Below, piece after piece: positions 34,028-44,571 of a stretch of DNA of 64,000 bases. Numbering within the stretch: the first letter of the stretch is position 1; every line of letters starts with the position of its first letter. The notes under the pieces were generated by a model. It was given only the letters and a program-made list of their open reading frames with translations. It did not search any database and was not told where the DNA came from. The position numbers and the translations under genes were made by a program. Source of the DNA: Henricia sp. BOLD:AAB3569 (Eukaryota; Echinodermata; Asteroidea; Spinulosida; Echinasteridae); assembly GCA_037783545.1 (NCBI GenBank), contig JBBELK010000006.1:384501-448500 (forward strand). Direction: 5' to 3'.

Positions 34028-34619
34028 GGTTTCTTTTAAGTGGGTGCTAAATGTTGTGGGTCGAGTCAAATGCTTGAAATTTAATATCAGTTACAGTTAT
34101 TTGTTATTCTCAAAGTAAAATGACACAGAAGCTCAAATCCCGTATTATTTGTATATCTTTGATATAGGGAGACAAAATGGCGCATAATCGGTATTTCGGG
34201 GAATTCTTTGTGTGTATATATAATGGCTCCAATGGACATATAAATGTTTTTTTTTTTTCGGGCGTGGAGTACGTGTATATTTTTATAGTACTGTGACGGA
34301 TGTTTAAGTTATTCAGTGCCTATACAGTTAAGTTGCTTCAATTAATGGTATTTCAATGATATTTTTTGTTTACTATGGCTTTCAACATGAATCTTAATTT
34401 AACAGAGAAAATTACCAAATTTGAGTTAGAGCTAGCGTACCAGCTGCATTGCTAGACCTTCCGAAGTGAGAAAATGGTGTCATGTCACTTTAGAGGAGGA
34501 ACAGTAATTTCCCCCCAAATAGCTTAAATCAGCTTATTACAGCTTATACTATACAAAGCTATTTGGGAGTTGGATAGGTGGCACATAGGGGTACGACACT
34601 TTCAAAGGCTATTACATAA
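34028..34619. other. No feature seen
   Basis: Intergenic; includes a T-run near 34245. Confidence 0.4.
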
Positions 34620-34866
34620 TATTTTTCAGATGAAACATTTTACGAATTCCAGGTCTGGACCAACAGCATTACATAACTAAAGAATAGTGTTGATAAACTG
34701 CCTTGTAGAAATTTCAGCAACATAGATGTAGTAATACTTCAATTGTTTTAATGTACCTTCAGTTGGCAATTTATCCACAGGAAAATCATGTGGTGTTTGT
34801 TACCATTGCCATCAACACTTTTAGTCAGGTTTTTCTTGTCAACTCGCAAATGATGTATTGGGGCTT
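34620..34866 (-). repeat. Family A copy, minus orientation
   Basis: ACAGCATTACATAACTAAAG, GATAAACTGCCTTGTAGAAA, TACCTTCAGTTGGCAATTT, TGTTACCATTGCCATCAACA and TTTTTCTTGTCAACTCG are present in order. Confidence 0.85.
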
Positions 34867-34919
34867 TAATGATTAAACTTTCCATAACACAACACGGTCG
34901 TCGAACAAACCAAGGTCTA

Positions 34920-35183
34920 AAATTAGCATTCTTTTTTTTCTGGGGAACTTGCTCTTCATGAAAGAATGCTCCAGGATCTTTAAAGTGCGTTACCGTTACC
35001 TAACATACTGGAGCAACGGCTTTACATTCGGAAGGATGGAGCAAGTGTGGTTAAGCTAGTGCCTTGCTCAAGGGCACACGTACCGCAGCCGGGGGGAGGG
35101 TGGTGGGGTTCGAACCCGCAACCCCAAGTTTTCACCTATGATTGCGAGTCAATGACCCAAACCACTCGGCCACGGTACCCCAC
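34920..35183 (-). mobile_element. tRNA-derived V-SINE
   Basis: Read on the minus strand from 35183: a class-II tRNA-like head with A box TGGCCGAGTGG and B box GGTTCGAACCC, then the V-SINE core CCCTTGAGCAAGGCACT and TTGCTCC, then a tail with TGGAGCATTCTTTCATGAAG. The head is most like tRNA-Ser/Leu (long variable region). The Pol III boxes look intact. Confidence 0.8.
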
Positions 35184-35269
35184 TAGACTGGTTCCCTTGT
35201 CCACATATTTACTTCCCCTTCGTCGTATAGCGAGAGCAGCGTAGTGCACATGGACAGGGGACCAGTCTA
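35184..35269. mobile_element. 86-bp MITE (TAGACTGGT ends) at the head of the V-SINE
   Basis: TAGACTGGTTCCCTTGTCCA and its inverse are flanked by GGTACCCCAC on both sides (35174-35183, 35270-35279). The ends match the element at 37788-38135, which has a 9-bp duplication. Target length suggests a Mutator-like mechanism. Confidence 0.8.
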
Positions 35270-35576
35270 GGTACCCCACATGCTCAACCTTCTATCAAGT
35301 CGGTGCATAAAGATTTATTTTCGGCATCATTGAATTATCACGAGAATATATACACGTTTCGTTTACTATTATTTCATATTTTATTATAAGCGTGTACATG
35401 AATATTGGCTTTGTATTTTTATATTTGGCGAAGAGTTATTAAAATGAATAATATATAAATGTGTGCTGTGTTTGTTGAATTTACTTCAAAGTTTTTGAAA
35501 AGGTGATTCTCCACAATACTGGAAGGTATTCTCGTGACGTCAACAACTATCATATCCGCCATTACTGTGTCCATAC

Positions 35577-35769
35577 TATGGCACGCCGAAGTGGAAATAA
35601 TTCAACACTAATAGTTCTACCATCAAATCTGAAAAACAAGTCTCAACATTTTAAGAAGCTTGCCAACAAAAGCATTTTTAAGTTATGCTAACAACCTTTT
35701 TTGTTGACTTGTTTTTCAGGGTTGACGTTAAATTATCAGTGTTGAATTATTTTCGCTTTGGCGTGCCAT
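35577..35769. mobile_element. TIR element with TATGGCACGCC ends
   Basis: TATGGCACGCCGAAGTGGAA and AATAATTCAACACTAATAG at the left are inverted at the right (GTGTTGAATTATTTTCGCTT then TGGCGTGCCATA); GAAAAACAAGTC and its inverse lie further in. Confidence 0.75.
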
Positions 35770-35799
35770 ACACAGGAAACAAAAGACATTGAGCGCACG

Positions 35800-36275
35800 T
35801 TCTTCGTACTTTCCCGTGGCAATATACAAAAAGTCTAGTATTGTTGCTGCTATGTGGTACACGCGGAAGGTGTGAAGTACAGAATCAACAACGTATTCAC
35901 CGTGGGAGAGAATGTTATAAAGCCACACAGACGATGTGCTCTTTGTTTATATCTAAAGCGCCCTCTGTTGAACATTGGTCGTCGTTATGTGCGCGCATCC
36001 TGTTTTGCATAAATTTGGTTTGGTAATGATGCCAAAGGTCACAAAATTCAAGGCATGCGACCTCATTTCTAAACTAAACTTACGTAAAACATGATGCGTG
36101 CGCATAACGCCGGGCATGATTTGGTTTGTTGTGACTTCGGAGGGCACATCGTCTATTGGTTGCCAGGCATTGGCGTGCACCACGTAGCAACAACGGCGTA
36201 GTATGTGACTTTCCAAATTGCACATTGGCGCCAGCTATAATGCAAAGGTTACAGTCAACAGGTTAATTTTTTCAG
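35800..36275 (-). mobile_element. Family C MITE copy with an inserted TIR element
   Basis: 35840-35928 and 36155-36275 together give the family C order (GCTATGTGGTACACGCGG; TGCCAGGCATTGGCGTGCAC; CACGTAGCAACAACG). Between them, 35929-36154 has ends AGACGATGTGC and GCACATCGTCT and is absent from the other family C copies. Confidence 0.65.
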
Positions 36276-36310
36276 TAGTTTTCAGTATTTGATTTTAGGT
36301 GAAAATGGTA

Positions 36311-36454
36311 TAGACCGCATCGAATAGCTGCCATCTTGTGGGGCACCTTTGTTAATAGAATTGATCGACATATAAGCACAAAATGGGCAACCATGAATAT
36401 CTTTAAGGAACAAAGAAACAGCCCTACAAGATGACAGCTATTCAATACGGTCTA
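36311..36454. mobile_element. MITE, TAGACCGTATCGAATAGCTG family, TA target
   Basis: TAGACCGCATCGAATAGCTG and its inverse (CAGCTATTCAATACGGTCTA) are flanked by TA on both sides (36309-36310, 36455-36456), as in the Tc1/mariner superfamily. Confidence 0.85.
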
Positions 36455-37778
36455 TAGGCAAATTGGGCAAATCTTGCACACCGTCGAGACAAGACGTCGA
36501 ACTTTGACGGATCATGTCTCAAGTCGTAAACAACCGGAGTCTTAGCCGAAGCAGACCGGGTCCCTCCAGGGACTAGACGGGAGATAAACTGGAGGATGTT
36601 GCCAATAAGCGGTGCCCTTAGCAGGCAACAGCTGCTCGGTGCGGCGTATCCTCCCAGCTGGAAGCGCTGGGATATGCGGGGAAGCACTTACTGCATACGC
36701 CCATACACGCCTAACTGTTTATTGCCCCAGTGCTTGCATGACATTGGGCATTTTTGTATGTTGGGCAAAAAAGTAGAGGGCGCATTTTTACTTGGGTGTT
36801 GTTGTTTTTTTTTGCACAAAAATATTACTTTCTAAAACTTTATTTGTCTTTTGTAAGTATAACACAGAGTTTATAAATATAAAATAAAGAAATATGCCAT
36901 CATACACCGTATTCGCGCCAAAAAACTGGCGCCAAAATATTCGCGGTTCGGACTACCAGCGATGCGCTGTGTGATTTTTATACTACGTCGAGGGATACCA
37001 GTTTATCTCAGAGACGGAAATAAAAGGTCAGATGTATTATTTCATGAACTTTTTGTTATAAATGGAATTTTAACAAATTTTAAACTGGACCCTATATTAT
37101 TGCTTGGTGAACATCCTTATTCCGACGTGGAGCCAAAAAGGTACCGAAATAACGGTCGATATTCGAGGTTTTCCCGGAAATTGATGAATCTCGCGGCCAA
37201 CTTACACGGTTTATTGAGTGGCAATAGCAAACAATCTCGGACTTGAATCAGGCCTACGAGTGTTGTGGCTTGGATACAGATTTTGTCCCCGTGTTGATGT
37301 TCGGCGAAAGAATGTATTTCCGAGTAAAAAAATACATGTTCTCATTAAACTCCAATACGTCAACATAACAAGCCATCGTCTTATCTTCAAACGCAGAGGG
37401 GAAACGTACGTGCTTCCACGAATGTGTATTCAAAATAACATGGTTTGAGGGTGGATAGTTTGAAATATTTGCGTGATGTGAAATGGATGCAATACACCCA
37501 AGACACTGAAGTTAAGCTTTGTTTACATGGAATGGGAGTCGCAGGGAACCAGAAGGTTTTGTAGGGCAATATAAAATCACACATGTAAACAAGCGTGACG
37601 TCCCCATGTCTTGGGTCTATTTGTGCATACACTGTATTTGTATTTGAGAGAATTGATCTTTGATAAAATTAAACTGAACCGCAACAAGCAGTAGACCTCA
37701 CGCATGCTCAATATGACGTAAACAATGGAAAAGGACCAGTTTGTTTGCTGCCACCAAGCGTTTCAAAGTTCTCCCATT
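36455..37778. other. No gene seen
   Basis: The part at about 36757-36900 resembles the end of the receptor 3' UTR (30121-30250), sharing AGAGGGCGCA and TTTATAAATA-like blocks. Open frames of 94 codons at most, none recognised. Confidence 0.4.
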
Positions 37779-37787
37779 AGCTAACCT

Positions 37788-38135
37788 AGATTGGTTCCCG
37801 ATCCCTATAGATTGGTTCGCTTATTGCGAAAATATAGGGATCGGTAAAGGGCAGCCATGACGGGCAGAATTCTGCCCGTCACGTGGTTATTATTATTTTT
37901 ATTTTTTTAGTAAGTGCGCAGATTTTGCATTGACATTTGTAACTTGGCCGTGCGTGTCGAACATATCCAATTATGTAAATAAAGTACATTGCCTAAAGCA
38001 GAGGGCTTGGCCATTTTTTTAATATAAAAAACACCATGCGCACGCGCAAAGACGACCAATTACAGATCAAGATGAAGCGCCCTTTACCTGTCCTTATATT
38101 CTCCTGTGTGGAATATGTGGACGGGAACCAGTCTA
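37788..38135. mobile_element. 348-bp MITE (TAGATTGGTTCCCG ends, 9-bp target duplication)
   Basis: TAGATTGGTTCCCG and, inverted, TAGACTGGTTCCCG bound the element; TAGCTAACC is repeated exactly at 37779-37787 and 38136-38144. An internal inverted pair (GATCCCTATA/TATAGGGATC) lies near the left end. Confidence 0.85.
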
Positions 38136-38211
38136 TAGCTAACCGTGCCCTTGATAACCATCGACATGTATACACTGGATGAAGCAACGACTTCTAAAAT
38201 TGAAGCCATCG

Positions 38212-38372
38212 TCCGCCATTGTACCCCACCAAACACAATGCCTTGCCTAGACTGGTCATACTGTCTTCACTAGTCTACATCATGGTCTACATGTGTTAAG
38301 TGGAATGCAAGGGATCGCATGGACCGGGGAGCAGTCTAGGCCAAGCATTGTTCGTGGGGTACAATGGCGGCC
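38212..38372. mobile_element. 161-bp palindromic MITE (CCGCCATTGTACCCCAC ends)
   Basis: CCGCCATTGTACCCCACCAA, AATGCCTTGCCTAGACTGG on the left are inverted on the right (GCAGTCTAGGCCAAGCATTG, GTGGGGTACAATGGCGG). Its inner part resembles the TAGACTGG family ends. Confidence 0.8.
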
Positions 38373-38417
38373 GGCGCGTGCTTCAATTCTCGTATAGCCA
38401 ACTGCTATAGACTATGT

Positions 38418-39340
38418 GGCTGCGTTCGGGCGTGTACTCGTGTTAACACGAGTTATACTCCTGCGCGCGTGAACGGCAAGAATAACGACACTCGGGTCAG
38501 TGAGAGTATGCTCTAGCTACTCCCCAGCAAATGGGGAGTGTGCTCGTACTTCTGTCAAGTGTCATGTGATTTGTACGAAGATGGTGGAATATGGGTGGGA
38601 TTTGTGGTGAATTTGCCCAACGTGTCAACTCAATAACTGAAACAATAACTCACTAAGGTTCGTTTTAGACGGAATCAAAGGTTCTCACGACTTACGGCCT
38701 GTATTTCCTCAGTTTTTTGTGAGCAATGAAACGGCATTTTTTTGTGCAGTGATGGCAAGAGACGGCCATCTTCACTGATTGCCATTCGCGCACGCGGACT
38801 GCGGACTTGCCGTTCGCGTGATGTGACCCGAGTGCAATGCGCACGCATTACTCCCGAGTAACGAGAACTGCACGCCCGAACGCAGCCTGTGGCTGCGTTC
38901 GGGCGTGTACTCCTGCGCGCGTGAACGGCAAGAATAACGACACTCGGGTCAGTGAGAGTTTGCTCTAGCTACTCCCCAGCAAATGGGGCGTGTGCTCGTA
39001 CTCCTATCAAGTGTCATGTGATTTGTACGAAGATGGTGGAATATGGGTGGGATTTTTGGTGAATTTGCCCAACGTGTCAACTCAATAACTGAAACAATAA
39101 CTCACTAAGGTTTGTTTTAGACGGCATCAAAGGTTCTCACGACTTACGGCCTGTATTTCCTCAGTTTCTTGTGAGCAATGAAACGGCTTTTTTTTGGTGC
39201 AGTGATGGCAAGAGACAGCCATCTTCACTGATTGCCATTCGCGCACGCGGACTGCGGACTTGCTGTTCGCGTGATGTGACCCGAGTGGAATGCGCACGCA
39301 TTACTCCCGAGTGACGAGAACTGCACGCCCGAACGCAGCC
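38418..39340. mobile_element. Two tandem TIR elements sharing TGT target sites
   Basis: Copy 1 (38418-38887, 470 bp) and copy 2 (38891-39340, 450 bp) both start GGCTGCGTTCGGGCGTGTAC and end GCACGCCCGAACGCAGCC. TGT stands before, between and after them (38415-38417, 38888-38890, 39341-39343). Copy 1 has an extra palindromic 20 bases (GTGTTAACACGAGTTATAC) near its left end. The bodies are nearly identical and non-coding. Confidence 0.9.
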
Positions 39341-39343
39341 TGT

Positions 39344-40160
39344 AAGTTGACCTCGCGAACGTATACGAGACCACTGTTATTTCCGGGCACAAGACCCTAT
39401 CTCTTCAACGCACGTCGCGAGCGAAATTCTTGGATTATTTTGTTTACGCAGGTTTTTGTAAACTCAGACGGCCCAAAACGCGTATCTCGAAATAAAATCT
39501 TGCATTTCAATTGATGAAGTGGGGTATATAATCAAAAATAAGCAATCGAAATGTAAAAATTCACAATCTTTTCTGAGCCGACAAGTCAATCTTTGAAGAT
39601 CGTAAACTACATGCAGCAAAAGATATGCAACACGCACAGCAGCCGACGTACGTAGGCCTACAGTGTACAAACAGACCTCGCTAGCGATAGGCGAAACGCC
39701 ATCTACCAAAAGTAGAGCTTGCAGACTTTTTTTTTTAGAGTGCCCAAGTTCGAAGCATTTATTTTTACATGAATCCACACTTGGGTCATCCATTCCAAAT
39801 TGGATGAAGAATATGCTAGCAGAGAAATTTATTCAGGTCACGAAATTTTAATAAATTTTTATCGTTTTTAGAGATAATTATGCATGTATTATATATTGTT
39901 AAAAAAAACATTTTAGTTACCCGAATCACTTTCGGGTCGGTTGTATACTTAAGATTGGACACAAAAATGTATATACAAAAAACAAAATCTCGCCCGTGTT
40001 ATAGGAATAGGCGTTTTAGTCGTGTTGTTCCCGGAAGCTCAGATTTGACCTTTGCCGCGAGACTTACATAGTCTATTGCATACTTCATCCAGTGTATATA
40101 TATATCGATGAATGTAACCTGCTGAGTGGGAAGGTGCCAGGCTAATATGCAGTGAGTCCA
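39344..40160. other. No gene seen
   Basis: Intergenic AT-rich sequence; nothing recognised. Confidence 0.4.
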
Positions 40161-40398
40161 GGGGCCAATTTCATGGCGCTGCTAAGCACAAAAATTTGCT
40201 TAGCACATGATTTGTTTGCTTTATTTTGCAAAAATGGATTGCCAGCCAAAATCGTAAGTGATGTGTAAAGGTATTCTCCTACTCTTGCTAAGAACACAAG
40301 TTGGCATATAGTTTTTGCTTGTAATTAATTTTTATAAAGCAAATAAATTCTGTGCTAAGCAAATTTTTGTGCTTAGCAGCGCCATAAAATTGGCCCCT
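40161..40398. mobile_element. MITE, GGGGCCAATTTCATGGCGCTG family
   Basis: GGGGCCAATTTCATGGCGC, TGCTAAGCACAAAAATTTGC at the left are inverted at the right (GCAAATTTTTGTGCTTAGCA, GCGCCATAAAATTGGCCCC). Confidence 0.85.
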
Positions 40399-40401
40399 GG
40401 C

Positions 40402-40535
40402 CTCGGCTGCATCCGAATTACTGGCTTTGGCTGTGTATTTGGCTGTTGCTATGCTGTTGCTAAGGACTGCTATTGTCCGCTCATAGCAACAGCCAAATCT
40501 ACAGCCAAAGCCAGTATTTTGGATGCAGCCCTCGT
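40402..40535. mobile_element. Palindromic MITE (CTGCATCCGAATTACTGGC)
   Basis: GGCTGCATCCGAATTACTGG and CTTTGGCTGT on the left pair with ACAGCCAAAGCCAGTATTTT and GGATGCAGCC on the right; inner arms ATAGCAACAGCC. Lies 3 bp after the preceding MITE. Confidence 0.8.
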
Positions 40536-41063
40536 CTTTGTAACGAGGCTTGGGACGCACACACAGTCTGGCCTCTTGCATCCAACACCATACGTTTTAT
40601 AGGACTGATCGTTTTGGCGAAATTAGTCGGATATCGCGCAGTCTGGGTCAAGTTTTAGCGACAAGTTTTAGAAAACAACAGCTGATCCAGGATCATTTAA
40701 ATACGAAAATACGACAATTTCCGGACACTACCCGAAAATTCAAGGCGGCGCCCGGGTACTGTCTAGAATATCTATTATATTTTTGCATTTTAAAGACAGA
40801 TTACATGATTGAAAAAACGTTTGAAAACAGGAGCAACAGCATTACATAACTAAAGAATGATATTCATAAACTGCCTTTTAGAAATTTCAACCACAATAGA
40901 TGCACTAATACTTCAGAACTAACCTGAAAAAATCCATGCAAATGCCATAGTGTTGGTGCATAAATGAATGGTAAAAAAGGTTGTCTGCAGACAACTTAAA
41001 AAAAAAAACACATTCAGTTGGCAAATTCTCCCACAAAGGTACCATTTGCACGGGAAAAAAGTC

Positions 41064-41817
41064 ATGTATAGTATACAAATATTGACTGCAATGAGGGGCA
41101 TGGTTAAGATTATAGGCCCAAGGTGATCTCGAAGCCATGACTATGCCCCGAGGCGGAAGCCGAGGGGCATAGTCATGGCTTCGAGATCACCGAGGGCCTA
41201 TAATCTTAACCATGACCCGAATAAACAGCAGTCAATATTTGTTTTATATACCGAATGTGTAGATTTTTGTCATCTGGTTGGTTAAAAGTAACGAGACATC
41301 ATACAGTCATGACAGTGGTCCTTCGCGTTTCGATTTCGGAAGCTGGTCTACGGCGGAAAAGTTGTATATTTACAGCAAACATTGTAGCATAATCACCTGG
41401 CACTTTAGTAGCACATTTCACCTGACACAGTTTTCACTGTAGGCCACTTCTCTCACTTTCTTAAGGACTTCATCATCTACGACAGACGACAAAATGACGT
41501 CGAGATTCCGCCATTACCGTCCTGATGAATGTTTACGTGAAGCGCACAGCTGCATAGTTGGTGCACAGCTATAGCTATGCTAACACATGTAATGCGCGCG
41601 TCCGGAACCCGCTAAATGACTATGCCCAGCTGCATAGTTGGTGCACAACTAGCTATATGCTAACACATGTAATGCGCGCGTCCGGAACCCGCTAAATGAC
41701 TATGCCCGGGGCATGGCAAAGACTATTGACCAGTTGGCATACGCGCCGGGTCTAGCCGATTCAATGCCCCCACTTTTAACCAATCAGATGACTGGAATCT
41801 ACGCATGAGGTATATAA
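41064..41817. mobile_element. Composite element: hairpin plus TIR segment (inverted relative of 5166-5595)
   Basis: A hairpin (41073-41251) is bounded by CAAATATTGACTGC and its inverse, with arms of about 70 bp centred near 41160 (tip GAGGCGGAAGCCGAGG). Next comes a segment bounded by TATATACCGAATGTGTAGA and its near inverse TCTACGCATGAGGTATATA, with GGTTGGTTAAAAGT/ACTTTTAACCAATC just inside. Confidence 0.8.
41547..41707. repeat. Tandem duplication, 80 bp x 2
   Basis: The unit CAGCTGCATAGTTGGTGCAC to GCTAAATGACTATGCC occurs twice in direct succession with few differences, inside the composite element. Confidence 0.9.
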
Positions 41818-41925
41818 TGTTTGTTATACCATTGCTATCAACTCTTTAGTTGGGTTTTTCTTGTCAACTCGTGAGGTAAAATTTTGAGTAACTGCAAATG
41901 ATATGTATTGGGCTTTGATAGGCCT

Positions 41926-42781
41926 GGATGCACTGTCGTGAAAATTAACTCGGCCAAGACTGTGCGACATTGGACTACTCGCCAGATAGGGTCAGAATGG
42001 TCACAATTGTTAAAGTTCGCATGAATTTGCGTAGCATGTAGGCTAGGCCTAAGTGCATGGTATAAAAAGGACAAAGAATAAACACAAAGCAATACATTCA
42101 ATACGATAATTTGTACGTGATGCTTTGGTGGCATTTTATGGCGCTTTGGAGACAAATTATCACCTTTGCCGGACATGTTGCCAGCCTTTCTCCTCAGATA
42201 ACGAAACCTTAGACTGACCCCATGCAATGCCCGAGGTCGTACATAGGCCCAGTTTCCTTTCGTACCAGACAGAACTTCCGGGTCAGACCTGCTACAAAGG
42301 CGAGTGGTGGCAGCTACCATGTGCAAAATCTAGGTTTTTAGACAACAATGGCAAAAAGATATCAGATATAAAAGGCCTTCAACTTTACAGGCTTGCGCGA
42401 AGGTTATTGCTAAACCCTTTACACACTAAATACAGATCCATATTGGGGCCCCAAAGCAGCACCTTTTGCACCTGATGAAAATAATTCAGGGTGCTGGGGG
42501 TTATAAAGCTGACCGGTCAATTGCTTTTTAGCACTTTCGCCAAACAAATACAATCTCAGACGAGACCGTTCTTGGGAAGTATTCTGGGTCAAACCTTTGT
42601 ATCAAACAATTAAAGGAACACGTTGCCTTCGGGTTGCGCTTTATTGGGCGTTTTGGGGCTATTACAAGCGTTTGAAGTATAATGAGCAGGATCTGAAAGA
42701 TGTTTAAAACGTAGAATATAATGATCCACACAAACGTGCCTTAGAAATGCTTAAATTTTGCGTAATTTCTCGAAGCAGCAC
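41926..42781. other. No gene seen
   Basis: Intergenic; open frames up to 162 codons cross 41838-42326 on the minus strand but overlap the family A repeat and show no recognised domain. Confidence 0.4.
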
Positions 42782-42832
42782 GCTCCGCCATTTATGGGAG
42801 TCAAAATCTTGACTCCCATAAATGGCGGAGAA
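42782..42832. repeat. Perfect hairpin, 22-bp arms
   Basis: CTCCGCCATTTATGGGAGTC plus AA, a 4-base loop region, then the exact inverse ending GGCGGAG. No terminator or gene context is evident. Confidence 0.85.
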
Positions 42833-43521
42833 ATTATATTAGTCTTATTTCCAGTCGCAGCTGTTGAAATACTTCTGAACAATTATTTCATTAAACAAAA
42901 TTTCCTTCCTCCGTTGCGTGTGATGTGCCTGTTTTTTTAATTCGTGTCTACAATAACCATTGGGTATAAATCATCCAAGTCCTTTCTATCGGTTTGTCCC
43001 ATGACAATATTCTTACCCTGATTGGCGAGGTTTTCGTTTTTTCTTTTTTGACGCGTCTGCTGTGTTCTCTTGACGATCCATTTTTTGACAGCCAGTCGAT
43101 GTGTGTGTATGGGTGTGTTTACATTTCACACATGTCTCGGGAGGCGGAGAATGGTATGGTACCTTGCGTTCATCTGATAGGTTTACCTGACCACTGGCTA
43201 CGGCGCCAGCCTAACTCCTGTTCGTCGCTGCATTTTGCCCACTACCCGGACGATCGTATTGACGGCTTGAAATACGTATACATTTCGCGGGACATGTAGT
43301 GGGGGTCAGAGGTCAGTGTTTGTTTTTTTTAATTACCATTCACTAATTATAACACATTAAATGTGTTTTATTGCAAGAACAACTCTTAATAAGTATAAGG
43401 AACACCCTCAAACGTGAGATTTCGTGAAATCTGAAGGCAACGTTTCCTTTAAGCCGAACTCTCGTACTTCGATTCCGTATACATGTGTTGTTTTCTTGTG
43501 GTAGTTGCCAAAGATGATAAT
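42833..43521. other. No gene recognised
   Basis: An open frame of 101 codons (42994-43299, plus) has no recognised domain and is not called. Confidence 0.4.
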
Positions 43522-44217
43522 ATCTTTGGCAACTTAGGCACTTTATGCCATCAATTATATATACAGTATTAGTTTTTAAAAGAAGGGACAACACTTGTTT
43601 GAAGTTATCGACGAAATTAATCAAAAATATCACCGATGTATTGCCCAGTGCATAAGCCTTCATGAGAATCAGAGAATCTTGTTTTCAACGTCGGCAACCT
43701 ACCCAATTAATTTTGATGATAAACTTTGCAACTAATGCAACTATGTGCTGCGCCGTATTTGAAATTTTGAAAGGGATGGTGACGTCAACCCTGCAACGAC
43801 TGCATGGATGACGTCAAGATTGATGCCTTGTTTCCCGACTCTCATACGCCGTGAAGTATGTGAAAATCTGTTGTGTCCTGGCTTACGTCTTCTAAAGTCC
43901 GAGCGCTGAACTGCAAAAGATGGCGACATACATGAAGCGTACAGAGTTAGGCAACTCTTTGCAAGTGTTGTCCTTTGTTTTAATTTTACTTTATTATCTA
44001 CTCAAGATGACAAAGAAAGGGATTTAGTTTCAGAAGTGGGCGAAAACCCCGGCCCATGGAAATATCAAGGGGGGAACCACGCGGTCAAGTAGGGACTGCA
44101 AACCCAATTCACATACACGCCCAAGAATTGCACCCGAGACGCAAGAGGTTATAAAAGCAAAGAGAGAACCACTATACGCCAACCCGACCGCGCCCCTTCA
44201 TTGTGTATACACTGATC
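43522..44217 (-). mobile_element. SINE (same family as 51755) interrupted by a TIR element
   Basis: Tail part ATCTTTGGCAACTTAGGCAC, TTTATGCCATCAATTATAT at 43522-43580 and body/head part from 43981 (GATGACAAAGAAAGG, AGAAGTGGGCGAAAACCCC, CGCGGTCAAGTAGGGACTGC, CCAACCCGACCGCGCC) give the SINE order. The interval 43581-43980 is extra. Confidence 0.8.
43581..43980. mobile_element. TIR element (AAGGGACAACACTTG ends) inside the SINE
   Basis: AAGGGACAACACTTG near the left end is inverted at the right (CAAGTGTTGTCCTTT). About 400 bp, non-coding, absent from the SINE copies at 51755 and 52054. Confidence 0.75.
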
Positions 44218-44295
44218 CAGAGCGAACATATTATAAGCTCAATGGGTGGCGGGTCGTTTGGTACAACCATGAACCATTGCAGTTACAATATCACA

Positions 44296-44571
44296 ATTAG
44301 CCTATTGCGTGTAACATTTGCATAATAGCTGGTACCCCAAATTCTTCACTTTCAAATGGAGGTGCAGTTTAGAAAGTCATGTACTGTGCTATCGTTGCTA
44401 CGTGGTGCACGCCACTGCCTGCCTTTATGCCACGCCTCCTATGGTGAACACGGTATTGATTCTGTACTTCACACCTGCCGCGTGCACCACATAGCAACAA
44501 AATAATAGTCTGGTCATGTGAATACGTCAATACACCAGACGCTATTCAACTAAAACACGCAAAAGGCTAAT
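44296..44571 (+). mobile_element. Family C MITE copy, complete
   Basis: ATTAGCCTATTGCGTGTAAC and, inverted, ATTAGCCTTTTGCGTGTT bound the element; GGAGGTGCAGTTTAGAAAGT, CACCTGCCGCGTGCACCACA and ACACCAGACGCTATTCA lie between. This is the best-bounded copy. Confidence 0.8.

Larger units (their letters stand above)
40802..41925 (-). repeat. Family A copy split by a composite hairpin element
   Basis: The left part (to about 41063) ends at CAGTTGGCAAATTCTCCCAC and GTCATGTAT; the right part (from about 41818) resumes GTTTGTTATACCATTGCTAT, TTTTTCTTGTCAACTCG. The insertion is 41064-41817. Confidence 0.75.

Noticed and set aside
41838-42326. 162-codon minus-strand frame
   Set aside because: Runs into the family A repeat and the protein has no recognisable pattern.
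42994-43299. 101-codon plus-strand frame as a small secreted protein
   Set aside because: Start has no clear signal peptide and no family resemblance; composition is like its flanks.
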